Shown here: piece after piece, positions 20,189 to 31,220 of the stretch
Layout of the letters: each line of letters starts with the position of its first letter
How positions within the stretch are numbered: position 1 is the stretch's first letter
Program-made: the position numbers and the translations under genes
Source of the DNA: Nitzschia sp. pyKryTriq1
Taxonomy: Eukaryota; Bacillariophyta; Bacillariophyceae; Bacillariales; Bacillariaceae
DNA length: 64,000 nt
Direction: 5' to 3'
Assembly: GCA_956465555.1 (NCBI GenBank)
Contig: OY101122.1
Coordinates: 2,057,001-2,121,000 of the forward strand
Notes under the pieces: model-generated
Told to the model about the DNA's origin: nothing
Database searches by the model: none
The model's input: the letters and a program-made list of their open reading frames with translations, nothing else

Positions 20189-20989
20189 TTACAGCTCCTC
20201 GTCAATGACAACCTTTTCAATACGAGTATCAAAAAGTGCCCGCTCCCCCCATGGATCCGTCGCCTCCTTTAGTAGATCTTGTTCGGCGTTGTGCAAGGCC
20301 TGGTGCACGTCCCAATCATTCAGCTCCAGATAACATATGGCTTCTGGTTTCGTTAACTCTCCTCGAAAGACTAGCTGAAGGCTTTGCAAGATCTTTTCTC
20401 GGTCTGTTTCTTCCGGAACGGCACGACAAATATTGGGGATCTTGAGAGGATTCGGTGCGAGCGAAAGATTGGTCCCGCTAAAGCCAAAGTTGGCTCGTCG
20501 AAGTTGAGTGGCAGTGATGCCATATTTCAAGCACAATCCCGTAAACGTATCTGCGGGCTGGGTCCAATGTTCCAACATGACTGGTGGCGGTGCGGTAATG
20601 CTCGTTCCTTTATTCGCAGTCGTTGTATTATCCTCGTAATCAGCATAGTACTCCATTGCCGTGATTTCCGCCTCGGCCAATGGCTTGAGAACCCATCGCT
20701 GCTTCGAAATCTGGAATGCCCACTCCAGTCCTCTTGGAGCGGGAGGTAAATTTAGCTTGTCGTGATATTCAAATGACTTTCTGGATGGAGGATCAGTGAC
20801 ACCAGGAGTGGCACCAGGAAACGATTCCAAAACTTTTACCTCGAGGAACGACGACGAGGACGACGACGATGATCCCTTAATATTGGGATGGGTAATAAAA
20901 TTAGAGATATTGTCTTGACTGTTGTTCTCATCATCCAGCGGTGATGCTGCGGCCATAAGAACGTTCTTGTCAACGTTAGCTTCGGTCAT
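20189..20989 (-). CDS. LysM domain protein with C-terminal UBA-like segment
   Basis: 266 residues from ATG 20989. Residues about 140-185 (EHWTQPADTFTGLCLKYGIT...LRRANFGFSG) match a LysM fold: the opening strand, D-T, GLCLKYG helix, and L-x-x-AN. Residues about 198-241 (ILQSLQLVFRGELTKPEAICYLELNDWDVHQALHNAEQDLLKE) look like a three-helix UBA/CUE-type fold. There is no signal peptide or membrane segment, so this is probably a cytosolic LysM protein like animal LYSMD1/2 rather than a chitin receptor. The N-terminal third is disordered with a Ser run. LysM plus UBA suggests a link between a LysM ligand and ubiquitin, which is inference only. Confidence 0.65.
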   Translation of the reverse strand: MTEANVDKNVLMAAASPLDDENNSQDNISNFITHPNIKGSSSSSSSSFLEVKVLESFPGATPGVTDPPSRKSFEYHDKLNLPPAPRGLEWAFQISKQRWVLKPLAEAEITAMEYYADYEDNTTTANKGTSITAPPPVMLEHWTQPADTFTGLCLKYGITATQLRRANFGFSGTNLSLAPNPLKIPNICRAVPEETDREKILQSLQLVFRGELTKPEAICYLELNDWDVHQALHNAEQDLLKEATDPWGERALFDTRIEKVVIDEEL

Positions 20990-21585
20990 TGTCGGAGTGC
21001 CCTATGTTTGAGAAGAAGTGCACTTGTACTACCGTATGAGTACTCCCAGAACTTGAGTGGAAATGGATCATGTGGGTTTTGTGGACGTGCATGGTGTTCG
21101 TAGTGAGTGCAGCATGTGTGATCTGCTGTGATGCGAACGCTGATGGCTGCTATACGCGCAGACAGTACGGTATGCATTGTACAGTGGTAGTGAGTCGTGA
21201 TTCTTCGGGGGAGGATGCGGTCTCTTTCGAGGACAACGCCGCCCCCGAATATCAGTATGCACCACTGAACAATAAATGTGAAGGAAAAAATGTTCTGATT
21301 TTCAAAAGAAACCTTCGTTGATCGCAGTTGGCATATTTAAGTTGTCATATGATCATATACGTTGATGCAGGTACCAGGTATCAGTATCACTTCCCAAGAT
21401 CACCGGCTCGAAAACACTTAAACAAACCCTACCCTCAACGCACTTGCGAAAATTGTCTATTTAAGAACCATTTCCCGCCAAAAATGCTGGAATGTTACGA
21501 GATGATCTTTATTAGAGATGAAGCAGGAGGGACGATCATAAAAGGATGAGCTTTACCTCTAGAACATACACCTCAACGAAACAAG
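20990..21585. other. Divergent intergenic region
   Basis: 5' regions of the LysM gene and the TLDc gene. ORFs of 60-83 codons on both strands, none credible. No repeat or RNA gene seen. Confidence 0.45.
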
Positions 21586-23202
21586 ATGATCGCTCAAATG
21601 AAGTTATTAGAGGAAGAAGGAGAGTTTCCGGTAGTACAACAGCAGGTACTAGCGCCGACGATCAGCAGCACCAGCAGCAGCAGCAGCAGCGGCATCCTAC
21701 GCCACGCGATCCGGCAAAGTCTCCAAGAACGACGGGGATCTTTGACAGCTGGAGAATTCTCTTTTGTCCGTGAAATTCTGAAGAGCAGCTCTGAAGCGGA
21801 CTTGATAGTACTGGCAAAGAGTTTGAAGGATGAAGATACCTTCTTTGATCCTTCTTCTGCAAGGAGGAAATGGGAAGAACAAGAACCACCAAGTGGTGAA
21901 CAAGAACCGGACCGGAGTCGTCAAGAATCCGACGAATCAACAACAACAGAGCTACATCATGGATCCGAAAAGCGAAAGATACAAGTAGAAAAGAGAAAAT
22001 CATGCAATGCACAAACCCAATTATGGAGACAAGCCTTTCTTGAAGTGACAGCGGCCAATCGATTCAAGGACGCATTGCTGGATAGTATGAACATCGTCAA
22101 CAACAACACGAGAACGTCTTCAAATGGTGGAAGATATTCTTTAGGTGCAACTTCTTCACGCCGCAGCGAAATAAGTATTCAATCGACCATTATTCCCGAG
22201 GAAGCGGAGTGGGAGTACCAGCGAGAACAACTACAAGAAGATATGGAGCAGGATTCCAAATGGTACCAAAACAACAAGTATGACCACGCCGAAGAGGACG
22301 ATGAACGATCAGAGGACAAGCCTGACCTAGGAAAAGGTCTGATTACGAAGCGAGCATCCGAAAATTTGTATAATGGAATGGGATTTGAGATTGGAGCTTT
22401 AGAGTTATTCGACATCTACTCGACGCCCCAATACGACCCGTGGGACGAAGAAACAGATCGCAGCACAGGTCATGCTTTTGATTTTAAGATCCTTGGAACT
22501 TCTCACCATGACCAATCTGCCCAGCCCCACGTTCTATCGCCTCCTTTGATGCATGCCTTGCAATCTTCCCTTCCTTTCCAACAACGTGGGGAATCCTTTT
22601 GGCTTAAATATTCCTTGGTGAGAGATGGCGCAAGTGCAACTACATTCTTGCAAAATCTTCGCGGTAGCACAAATACTCTGATGGCCATGGAAACTATCGA
22701 TGGCGAGGTATTCGGTGCATTCACGTCCTCTGCCTGGGCCATCCAACCATCTTACTACGGAGGTGGTAATAATTTCTTGTGGCGTATGAAGCATTCGCGG
22801 GCGGAAATTGCCGATAGTGTATCGGAGCAAGCCAAGAAAGAGACTGAACTTGACGTATTCCACAATACATTGAAGAACCCCTTTGCCCAAGTCTGTCGAC
22901 ATGACAAAATTGCCATAGGAGGCGGCACGCCCACAGGCCCTCAGACTGTCGCAACTGGCGTAACCTTTGAGGCTAATCAGTTTGGTTTTGGAATTGCCTT
23001 GGGAGGGAACTACTTGATCGAGGCCACGAGTGAGGCATGTCTTACCTTCAATAGCCCTCCCCTCTCCGAAATCCATTCCGACGGGTCCAAGTTTGAACTG
23101 GTGAACCTGGAAGTCTGGGCTTTGACCCCTTGCATTACTCTCGAAGAAGCGCGTCGGATGGAATACCATCGTTTGTTTCTAAAACGCCACGCCACGCTGT
23201 AG
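21586..23202 (+). CDS. TLDc domain protein (OXR1-like)
   Basis: 538 residues in one exon. The C-terminal half (about residues 310-520) is a TLDc domain: LPFQQRGESFWLKYSLVRDGAS opens it, then TLMAMETIDGEVFGAFTSSAW, YYGGGNNFLWRM, KIAIGGG, FGFGIALGGNYLIEATSEACLTF and FELVNLEVWAL close it. TLDc proteins such as OXR1, TLDC1 and NCOA7 protect against oxidative stress and bind the V-ATPase. The N-terminal half is charged and disordered, with a Ser run and an ERRGSL site. The ATG at 21586 starts the longest frame; a second Met five codons on (MKLLEEE) is an alternative. Confidence 0.85.
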   Translation: MIAQMKLLEEEGEFPVVQQQVLAPTISSTSSSSSSGILRHAIRQSLQERRGSLTAGEFSFVREILKSSSEADLIVLAKSLKDEDTFFDPSSARRKWEEQEPPSGEQEPDRSRQESDESTTTELHHGSEKRKIQVEKRKSCNAQTQLWRQAFLEVTAANRFKDALLDSMNIVNNNTRTSSNGGRYSLGATSSRRSEISIQSTIIPEEAEWEYQREQLQEDMEQDSKWYQNNKYDHAEEDDERSEDKPDLGKGLITKRASENLYNGMGFEIGALELFDIYSTPQYDPWDEETDRSTGHAFDFKILGTSHHDQSAQPHVLSPPLMHALQSSLPFQQRGESFWLKYSLVRDGASATTFLQNLRGSTNTLMAMETIDGEVFGAFTSSAWAIQPSYYGGGNNFLWRMKHSRAEIADSVSEQAKKETELDVFHNTLKNPFAQVCRHDKIAIGGGTPTGPQTVATGVTFEANQFGFGIALGGNYLIEATSEACLTFNSPPLSEIHSDGSKFELVNLEVWALTPCITLEEARRMEYHRLFLKRHATL

Positions 23203-23507
23203 AGGACGACTGGCGTGGTGTCGCTCGACGACTATTTCAAACTGCATGATGAAGATTATATATTATAGTACTAGTAGTACTCCCAAAAGACAATTTTGTA
23301 ACATTAATACCAGGTCACTTCGTTTCGCAGCTTGCACTAGTATTCTCCGATCGAGCGAATTGTCTCGAATGTTCACTTCACAGTGCTCTGGCAGTGACTT
23401 TCTTGCTGATAGATGTGTTGCGAATAATATCGAAGAATCGTTCTTCTCGTTGCTTGTTGTACGGGTAGATTCCTCCAGTATTAGCTGGTTTCGTGTCGCA
23501 GATACTA
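23203..23507. other. Convergent 3' region
   Basis: About 300 bp between the TLDc gene and the membrane protein on the opposite strand. Nothing recognised apart from short CTAGTA words. Confidence 0.5.
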
Positions 23508-24788
23508 CTAGTCTATCGCAACATACGCGGCCCAAAGCAACATTCCGTGGAGATTCTCGCCCAAGAGCTGCAGTTCAGGATATCTCTTGGCCGTCCCTGA
23601 TGTCAAAAGCGTCAAAATACCCGATAGCACTAAACATATAGCACTGGTGGGTGGCACGCAAGAGGTAGGAATCAGCGCATCCGTGTGGTCAAGTGCCACC
23701 AGTGATGACAACGATGACGAAGACGCCAATACGACCGATGCGTCGAAAGCAGAATCCAAAGTGGTAGTAGTAGTACTAGTGGTATGATCATCATGATCCT
23801 GCTGCTCCATCATCATGAAACAACAATCGTCTGCTCCCCGGGAACAAGAAAAGCTCCACAGAATGGTCGTCCCAATGAGCAATTCATACAGCACAAGTAT
23901 GACAGGTGGTAGTACCAATTCCCAAAAGGCTTCTGACGTGTAGGCCAACGTCCCCGAGAGGTAGGATCCTTGATGGGCCTGGGAGGATCGGACATCGACC
24001 AGACGGAGTTTCTTGGGATCCTGGTACATGTTCCACTTTGCAAAATCAAGGAGAGACCATGCAATAAGTAGCGTTACGATCCATTGTTGCGTGATGTCCT
24101 CGTAGACGGATTGCCGCGTGGCAATTTCCGTCACTGGGATCGCCAAGAGTGGCATCGCGGTGACGTGCCAGACGAAACGATACTTGTTGAGAACTCGCAA
24201 GAATCGTCCTTCTCCCACGTATCGACCAATAGCATTGACTCCGTTATCGTAGATAAGTCCAAGTTGACTGAGATAGATACATCGCATGCTTGTTACCGAA
24301 AAGGTACCACCGAAAGAGGACGATTGGACTGGATCTTTCTTGGTATATCTCCATTCGAAGTATTCATAGCTGATAAACCAAACAAGTAATAAAATGGCAA
24401 TCATAACATTGACCAAATGCGCCATGGTTCCTCTAGGCAATGTCATGATTTCGTTCCGTACAATATTGACGGATTTTCTCCATCCTGTTTTCTCCGATGG
24501 ACACGTTTCTTGTTGTCGTAGCGTCGTCGCCCCGCCCCCAGCACCAATCAGGCCCCTTTCAGGTTCTTCGCTGATGGGGTACGAGCAGAAATCTGCCTCG
24601 TCCTCCTGATCATCTTGCATGAACAAGGTAGTAGTAAGCCCCCCTTTAAATATTTCGCGGGACGAGCGGCCAAGAAAAAGATACAAGGGTCCCTCATCCT
24701 GAAAGGAGCATACAGGGATTATCTCTGGGTGGAAAAGTCGTCGCCGTCGTCGACTACTGTCGGTTGGAAATAGAAGCTTCATCATCAT
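23508..24788 (-). CDS. Multi-pass membrane protein, unknown family
   Basis: 426 residues from ATG 24788. The first 115 residues are soluble and charged. Then come about six hydrophobic segments, including LVNVMIAILLLVWFISYEYFEW, VWHVTAMPLLAIPVTEIA, WIVTLLIAWSLLDFAKW, ELVLPPVILVLYELLIGTTILW and the terminal segments around ICLVLSGILTLLT and LLWAAYVAI. A His/Asp/Thr-rich loop (about 330-350) separates the last ones. The motif GRYVGEGRFLRVLNKYRFVWH looks conserved in style but I cannot name a family. A small-molecule transporter or membrane enzyme is possible. It is divergent from the S51 peptidase gene, about 760 bp away. Confidence 0.55.
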   Translation of the reverse strand: MMMKLLFPTDSSRRRRRLFHPEIIPVCSFQDEGPLYLFLGRSSREIFKGGLTTTLFMQDDQEDEADFCSYPISEEPERGLIGAGGGATTLRQQETCPSEKTGWRKSVNIVRNEIMTLPRGTMAHLVNVMIAILLLVWFISYEYFEWRYTKKDPVQSSSFGGTFSVTSMRCIYLSQLGLIYDNGVNAIGRYVGEGRFLRVLNKYRFVWHVTAMPLLAIPVTEIATRQSVYEDITQQWIVTLLIAWSLLDFAKWNMYQDPKKLRLVDVRSSQAHQGSYLSGTLAYTSEAFWELVLPPVILVLYELLIGTTILWSFSCSRGADDCCFMMMEQQDHDDHTTSTTTTTLDSAFDASVVLASSSSLSSLVALDHTDALIPTSCVPPTSAICLVLSGILTLLTSGTAKRYPELQLLGENLHGMLLWAAYVAID

Positions 24789-25545
24789 GCGGTTGCTCCT
24801 GCTTGTTGTTGACTGGTGCTGTGGTACTCGTAGTAGTGTGGTGTTGGTTTACGATTCATCATCATTTTTGAGTACAGCGATATATGATAGCATTCAAAAT
24901 GCCAATCTGATCGGGTGACAATGATGGTGGTGGGATTGCATTATTGAACAACAAAGAACAAAGAATAACAAACAACTTTTTTGCTTTTGATGGTTCTTCT
25001 GACACGCAGGCTTCGTGCGGAGTTCTGGTTGATTATATTTTTTGGAGGGTCACCTTGCTTGAAGCGGGAACTCATAACCTGATCAAAAGAACGCGTATCT
25101 CCCAGTCAACACGTGTCACCCCCGCCCGAAGACTTTTTGTACGAAGAATCATCATTGAGGGGTCCGTTTTGTGACGATCGCTTTTATGGCCATACAGGAG
25201 AGACCCCTGAGAGGACTTGAGATCGGCAGTCAGCAGTCTCTGTCCGCTGTCCGGCAACAGCTCGACTGAAGACGACGCTCTGTTCTTTGCTTCCACTTAC
25301 TTGTAAGCAGGCCGTAGCAGTACCGGATACAGCAGGATGTTAGATCGCGACACGATGCGAATCTTTTGGAAGAGGAAGCGAAGAATCGAGCAAAAGGAGC
25401 GGAACATGGAACATGTTAGCATCATCATCACCCTTTTCTATAATATTATTCTATCGTCCAATAAAGCAGCAAATTTTATGATAACACAGCCAGTACCACA
25501 ATAACAAGAAGATAATATCGGCTGCAGCCGTGGCGTCGATGGACA
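24789..25545. other. Divergent intergenic region
   Basis: 5' regions of the membrane protein and the S51 peptidase. No ORF above 76 codons looks real; no repeat seen beyond short ATCATC runs. Confidence 0.45.
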
Positions 25546-26862
25546 ATGAGACGAAGAACTTGTTCTAGTTTAGTCGCCATGTCCTCATCGTCGCCTTTGT
25601 CGTGGAGGCCTTTACGCCAGCATCAACTGCTGATGTTGATGTTCCAATTATCGGCCATGCTTTGTTCCTTCGGCTGCTGGCTACCCCGGCATTTTCAAGT
25701 AATGGCCTGGAATCCGTCGGCACTATCATCATCGCTGCATCATCATCATCATCATCAATCGAAAAGACCTAATACTCCTAGCAGTATGATTCTTCCCGAC
25801 ATTTTTTCAAGGACCAGTTCTTCCCCTCGTCGGTTTCCGACAAGAGCCGAAATGGCCAAGGGCGTCTTTAGTGGCTCGGGATCGGATGCCATGTTTGACC
25901 CTCGGCTGTCCGAAGCCATTCTTCAATTGGTCGTCGACAAGCCCGAACCCTCACAAGTAAATGTCGTGTACCTGGGAACGGCAACGTACGATTTGGAACA
26001 GTTTCGGTACCGGCAAACGCAACGATTTGTCGAACGGGGATGTCGGCTCACCCATCTCAAGCTCACGGACGAGGTTCCATCCAACCGCATTCAAGTGATT
26101 GATCAAGCCGATGTCATTGTTGTGGGTGGAGGCAATACGCTCTTTGCCCTCGATCGATGGCGGAAATTAGGTCTCATGCCGGCGTTGCAACGAGCGTTGG
26201 AAAGAGACGCGGTGTTGTGTGGCGGATCGGCAGGAGCGATTTGTTGGTTTGATGGCGGGCATTCGAATTCCATGGATCCTGACACGTACAAGGAGTTTCG
26301 CGTAAGCAAGTTTGGAGGCCCCGCCAATCCCAACATGGCCACGGACGAAATCTATGCGACGTCGGGAGCAGGCGGTGGCGTAAAAGACTGGAAATATATT
26401 CGCATTTCCGCCTTGGGATTCTTCCCCGGCCTGGTGAGCCCGCATCACGATCGGGTACAAAGCAATGGGATACGACGAGCCGATGATTTTGATGAATGTT
26501 TGTTGAAACATCCTGGAGAGCGTGGCATTGGTATTGATCACTGGGCCACGTTAATTCTGGACGGGGACCGGTTCCGTGTGCTCTCTCTAAATGATAAGGA
26601 AGGTTCGGTAAAACCAAACGGAGACTATTGCTCCGACGGATCGGGGATTCCTGGAGTATGGATCAAGGAAGTAGTCGATGGCAAGGTCGAACGAAGACTC
26701 TGTCCTTCTGAAGGTTGGGTAGCTGACCTTCTTCGACCCGCCATAGGCAATATTGTGGAAGAGACGGAACTAATGGATCAATGTCGTCGCGAAAATCCTG
26801 ACGACGGACCCCTTCCGACACCAGAGGAGGATTCTTTTGACGACGTTCCCGAGCTGGTGTAG
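25546..26862 (+). CDS. Peptidase S51 family protein (peptidase E / cyanophycinase-like)
   Basis: 438 residues. The catalytic Ser sits in GGSAGA (226-231, Ser228), a nucleophile elbow typical of S51, preceded by VVGGGNTL (192-199). His300/His301 in SPHHDR supply the base region, and GIGIDHWATLIL follows as in peptidase E. Known S51 enzymes cleave Asp-X dipeptides (PepE) or cyanophycin. The first 60 residues hold a hydrophobic stretch (LLMLMFQLSAMLCSFGCW), suggesting a signal or bipartite targeting peptide. A His tract (65-70) follows. Translation could also start at Met12. Substrate unknown; a peptidase of the secretory route or plastid is most likely. Confidence 0.8.
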   Translation: MRRRTCSSLVAMSSSSPLSWRPLRQHQLLMLMFQLSAMLCSFGCWLPRHFQVMAWNPSALSSSLHHHHHHQSKRPNTPSSMILPDIFSRTSSSPRRFPTRAEMAKGVFSGSGSDAMFDPRLSEAILQLVVDKPEPSQVNVVYLGTATYDLEQFRYRQTQRFVERGCRLTHLKLTDEVPSNRIQVIDQADVIVVGGGNTLFALDRWRKLGLMPALQRALERDAVLCGGSAGAICWFDGGHSNSMDPDTYKEFRVSKFGGPANPNMATDEIYATSGAGGGVKDWKYIRISALGFFPGLVSPHHDRVQSNGIRRADDFDECLLKHPGERGIGIDHWATLILDGDRFRVLSLNDKEGSVKPNGDYCSDGSGIPGVWIKEVVDGKVERRLCPSEGWVADLLRPAIGNIVEETELMDQCRRENPDDGPLPTPEEDSFDDVPELV

Positions 26863-27131
26863 TGAATGACCACCCAACTCTGCACCATAGACACACGACG
26901 CGAATGAAGAATATTTCGCAACACTTCGAATTCCAACCAGTGTTTCAAGTTCTTGCACAATAATTCCTTCTCTCCTCTACTATAATAGCGACGGACAACT
27001 GGAACAGTAAGTTTTCCGTCTATCAAATTAAGCTCTCAAGACCCCTTGACTATAAATGTTTGAAATAGTGGAATCTCTTCATCTTCTGCCTGCACAACGA
27101 AGCAGCAGCAGTCACATGGTCGTGATCCTCC

Positions 27132-27839
27132 TCAAAATCCCGTCCAATCCCACCCGCGATTTTGCTCGTGCTCGTTGTACGAGGAACTCCATGGCGGTGG
27201 GAGTCGCATTCGACTGCAGCAGTAGACATCCGTGACGAACTTGAGTAGGACACACCACTTCAAATCCCCGTAAAAATGATAGATGGCGGAGAAGAAAAAG
27301 CTCGAGACAATAGCAGCTGGAACATACGACCACGACCACAAACCAGTACCAGCACCACCTCGAATATGGGGCGGAGGATGGTGCTCCGGAAGATACCAGA
27401 GCTCAAATGTCTTTCGATGACAAAATATCACAACAGAGAGTACCGACTGACCCACAATGTAGGCAATAATGTCTGTCGAGTGGAGATCAAGATCGAGGTC
27501 CTTGGAGCTGCCGGAGGAGGATACCACCAACGAACTGGCGTCATCAAAAACCGCGCACCACATGAGCGTATCCAAAACGTGGCCGAAGGGATAGACAATG
27601 ATGGAAAAGAGAGACAGGGGGCGCGAGAAAGCATACACGCTAAATGTCCAGGTACTCAAAAAAATACCGACCTGATGGACGAGACTCATAGCGTGCAGCG
27701 CACTGAACGGAAGCCATTCTTGTTCCAACAAGCGGGAGACATATCCCCGAGGGATCACCCATGAAGCGATCATTCCCCAATAAGCCACCAAAATATACCA
27801 TCGATGCCATGGAGGAACAATAAGGTGATCTCCATACAT
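27132..27839 (-). CDS. Small multi-pass membrane protein, unknown family
   Basis: 235 residues from ATG 27839. About five hydrophobic segments: YILVAYWGMIASWVIP, FSALHAMSLVHQVGIFLSTW, LFSIIVYPFGHVLDTLMWCAVF, IIAYIVGQSVLSVVIFC and YVPAAIVSSFFFSAIYHFY. The C-terminal 40 residues are polar. No known family was recognised. Continuous hydrophobic pattern and an ATG in good position support a real gene, but a splice near the end cannot be excluded. It is convergent with the S51 gene (269 bp apart). Confidence 0.5.
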   Translation of the reverse strand: MYGDHLIVPPWHRWYILVAYWGMIASWVIPRGYVSRLLEQEWLPFSALHAMSLVHQVGIFLSTWTFSVYAFSRPLSLFSIIVYPFGHVLDTLMWCAVFDDASSLVVSSSGSSKDLDLDLHSTDIIAYIVGQSVLSVVIFCHRKTFELWYLPEHHPPPHIRGGAGTGLWSWSYVPAAIVSSFFFSAIYHFYGDLKWCVLLKFVTDVYCCSRMRLPPPWSSSYNEHEQNRGWDWTGF

Positions 27840-28566
27840 GGTGGCGGTGGATAGAAACTTGCAATCAAATCAAATGGGCAGAACCTTTTAAAAGTACTAG
27901 TATGTGATGGTTTTAGTTTTCTTGTGGTTATACTACTCGGTAGTGGCGGTGGAACAATCATGAAGATCTGAATCTGTCCAATTTTACCAGGGATGCTTGG
28001 AATGCCATTTGTTTCCCTGTCGAAATGATACTGCTGTATGACAACGCTGACAGTGAGAATTGCCACTTGTCGAGTTTGCAGATTGTGAACTCGAGAAGAA
28101 TGAAGAAAACACGGTCATCTCGATCCATGGGAGGAGCAGCACAAACGCCAAACTCAAAACTTCGATTACATGTACATAGTACAATACATAGGATTCTTGG
28201 ATGAATCGTGAGCGGCCGCCTCGGCTTTCACATAAGCCCACCGCGAAAGTCACATGAAACCTAAATAAGCCCTTTTCATTTCCCACCATCGGATCATCGG
28301 AGTCACACGACAATTAATGCCCTTCCCTGCGCCTACATACTACTCGTACTGCCCGACCGGTACAGTATTCTCCTCTTTGGCGGGACGGGAACAACAACAT
28401 TCAAATCTCGCATCCGCACTCTCCGCACCAACAATGATGATGGTCGAAGGAGAGGGCACGAGGAAGCCCTCGCAGTACAGCATTGGAGGGGATAGGATAC
28501 AATTCGTATCGTATCGTATCGTATCGTATCAATTGCGATAGAGAATGAACGAACAGACATCAAATA
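27840..28566. other. Divergent intergenic region with a small microsatellite
   Basis: 5' regions of the 27132 and 28567 genes. A five-copy (GTATC)n tract lies at 28506-28530, about 40 bp before the start codon of the next gene. Other ORFs overlap on both strands without conserved features. Confidence 0.5.
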
Positions 28567-30595
28567 ATGACATCCTCGCAGTATGATGATCCCTTCCCTG
28601 AGGAGTATGTTGCTGTAAGTAGTACTGTGTAGAGCCAGAGTGAAGCGAGCATGTGCTGTTCTACTGGAGCTTGTAGACTTACCACTTACCATCTCATATC
28701 ATCATCTGATCTCTGCCAGCCTCCCTCGCTCGAGTTCTTCGGCAATATGTTGTCATTTCGAGACGAGCGCTCCATTCTGAATCTCATCGAGGCAAAGACC
28801 TCGGCGGAAGACAACGGTCGACAGACACAGGTGGATTATGTTCAAGGCCTCGTCGGCATCGCTGTCTGTTTCGTATCCTTCTGGGTACTTTGGTTGATCA
28901 TCTTGGCCGTTCTTAACTGTGCAGGTGAAAGAGTTGGGTGTGCTTCGGGAAGGCCGTTTCGTAGCTCGCAGCTCTTTCTTCGAGAGGACAAGAAACCCAA
29001 AACAAGAGAGGGAAGACTTGATTACTCTTCGTGGAGACGAGATAATCAAAGGATTCTAGCTTCCGGAGGAAGAACGGCATCACAACCACGAATCGACTAC
29101 TTAGACGGTCTTTGGAGATACGAAACAAGTGGTTCGATAGGAGATCAACACGAACAGCAGGGCGAGGATGAGTTTGAGGATGAAATATTCTCAACGCTTT
29201 CAGGGGCCAGCACTAAGTCCTCGTGGACTCACAGAATGAGATCTGCATGCTGTTCGGATAGTCGAGAGCAGGTTGAACGACGAAAGCGTCGAACACGTGT
29301 GGCGTACTGCGTGGCATTCTTAGTGGTGGAATTGACTGGTATTCTTCTTTTCGTCTACCTTTGCTATCCAATGGTTGGAATTTCCACAAATGCGTGGTCC
29401 TTGATCGAGGAAGGACGGGACGTCCGCTCTCAGGTCGACCAGTCCTTGAATGAGATTCGAGCTGCTGTCGAGATTGTCGATGGATTGATTAAGAAGACTC
29501 CCCGTGATCCTCTACTTATCTGTCCCCGTGACACAGAGATGGATGCTGCCAGTCTGATGATTGGCAACGACTTTCAAACAGTGCTTGGACTTCTTGCGAG
29601 TGACTACCCAGATGTTTTGAAAACCGCACAAGCTGACCTGGATGCAGCCTCTTCCATCACTGATACCCTAGATCACGTTCTTTCAAAATCAACCGCCATA
29701 TTGGAGGAATCCGAGTCAAGGTTGTGGATACTACCATTTATCGTCCTATCTAGCATGATAGTGAACTGGATCTTTGGCATGGTCTTCGCCATGACTGCTT
29801 TCGCCACTCCTCGAAACGAGGACCAGAAAGAAGAAAAGCCCCGATGGAAGTACAAGACTGCCTTTTTGCTGAACCGGATACTCTTGCCTGTTGCTATTTT
29901 GCTGGCAACCCTTGCTTTTTTCCTGTCGACTGCGCTGCTAGTTAGTGGGGCGATGGCGTCCGACTCTTGCATCGCGGGCGAAGATCAATCCCCCGATGCT
30001 ATGATTGAGGCGATCATTAGTCAACAGCAGTTTGCTCACAATTTGGACGATTTTACGGCTCGTACTTTGAAGGCGTACACCGTGGAGGTAAGCGCTGCGC
30101 TGTTGTCTTCTTGTTTCCGCCCGTGAAAAGATTCATTTACGTGATGTTTCTCACACACATCTTTCTTTGTTCTCTCGATCAACCTACCGGTACTGTACTG
30201 CACAGGCCTGCCTTGGGGAGGATCCAGTCGAGGATGTCACAGCGCTGGAGGGACTGCTAGAAGATGCCACCGGACTGATGCATCGGTGGATTCAGCAGAC
30301 TCACGAAAGCGACAATCTTCCACTGCTAGAAGAAGCATGTGGGGAGGGAAATCTTATCCCCATTTTCTTTCAGAGCGTCTTTCTTCTCCACGACCAGCTG
30401 TGGAACATCCAAGAAGCCTTGGGAGAGGTTCGAGAAGCCTTGTCTTGTCGGACAATTCACTTTCTGTACATTGACACGATTCACGACCTAGCCTGTTCTC
30501 AGACAGCTTCGGCTGTGGCAGCCGGTGCTATCTTGATGATGATACACGCTATTTCTAGTTTGGTCCTCGTGACACTTCAAGCGGCATGGAGATGA
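28567..30595 (+). CDS. Five-span membrane protein with two large Cys-containing loops, unknown family
   Basis: Three exons: 28567-28614 (MTSSQYDDPFPEEYVA), 28720-30087 and 30206-30595, all junctions in phase 0, giving 601 residues. The introns (105 and 118 bp) begin GTAAG and end CAG. Membrane segments are near residues 56-80, 215-240, 360-387, 410-435 and 573-600. The two long loops between spans 2-3 and 4-5 (about 120 and 140 residues) are helical-looking and hold paired Cys (CPRDTEM, ACLGED, EEACGEG). That topology recalls prominin/tweety-type proteins, but no signature settles it. The linker of residues 85-215 is charged and soluble. No targeting peptide was evident. Function unknown. Confidence 0.65.
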
Positions 30596-30966
30596 TCGAT
30601 GGCGCCAGGCTGGTGCGGTCGGTCGGAGGGAGATTTTGAGAGGGTCGCGAGTACTTTGTGCAGTTTACTACTATCGGTACTGCATTACCGGTAGTACATA
30701 CTATTGTGTTGCTTCTCATCACCATCATCTCCACCGCACACCCGCACCGACCACCTCACATGAAATCAAGTAGCGGATTGGTTTTTAATAGTGCCTCATG
30801 GATGAATTTTTTGTTAATGAAGCTGTCACTACAAATAGGGAATTTCTTGGGCTTTGTTCTCCAAATTTTGAGTACTACCTAATTTAAAAAAAGAAGACTA
30901 CCGGTAGATAGTAGGACATGATGTTATAGGCGTCGTCGTCCCGTCCACAAAAAAGTGAGTTCTCGT
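30596..30966. other. Intergenic up to the transposon
   Basis: 3' flank of the membrane-protein gene, ending at the TTAA target site of the transposon at 30967. No gene seen. Confidence 0.5.
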
Positions 30967-31220
30967 TTAAGGTGGATATGTAACCTCTGTGCCACCCGCT
31001 GGAATTTCTGGATCCACGTGGCCAAAAAGGAATCTTCTATGATGGAATTCTCGAAATAGCAAACCAAAAGGAATATGAACAATCAATAGAGATTCCATGA
31101 TGAAATTTTTATATGTTATACATTCACTATGATCGAATGAAGTAGAGAACAAGTGTCCCATAAATGATCTACGCTTCGTAAGACATCAAACAAGACGGGA
31201 TTTCGATGTTCGCGACAAAT

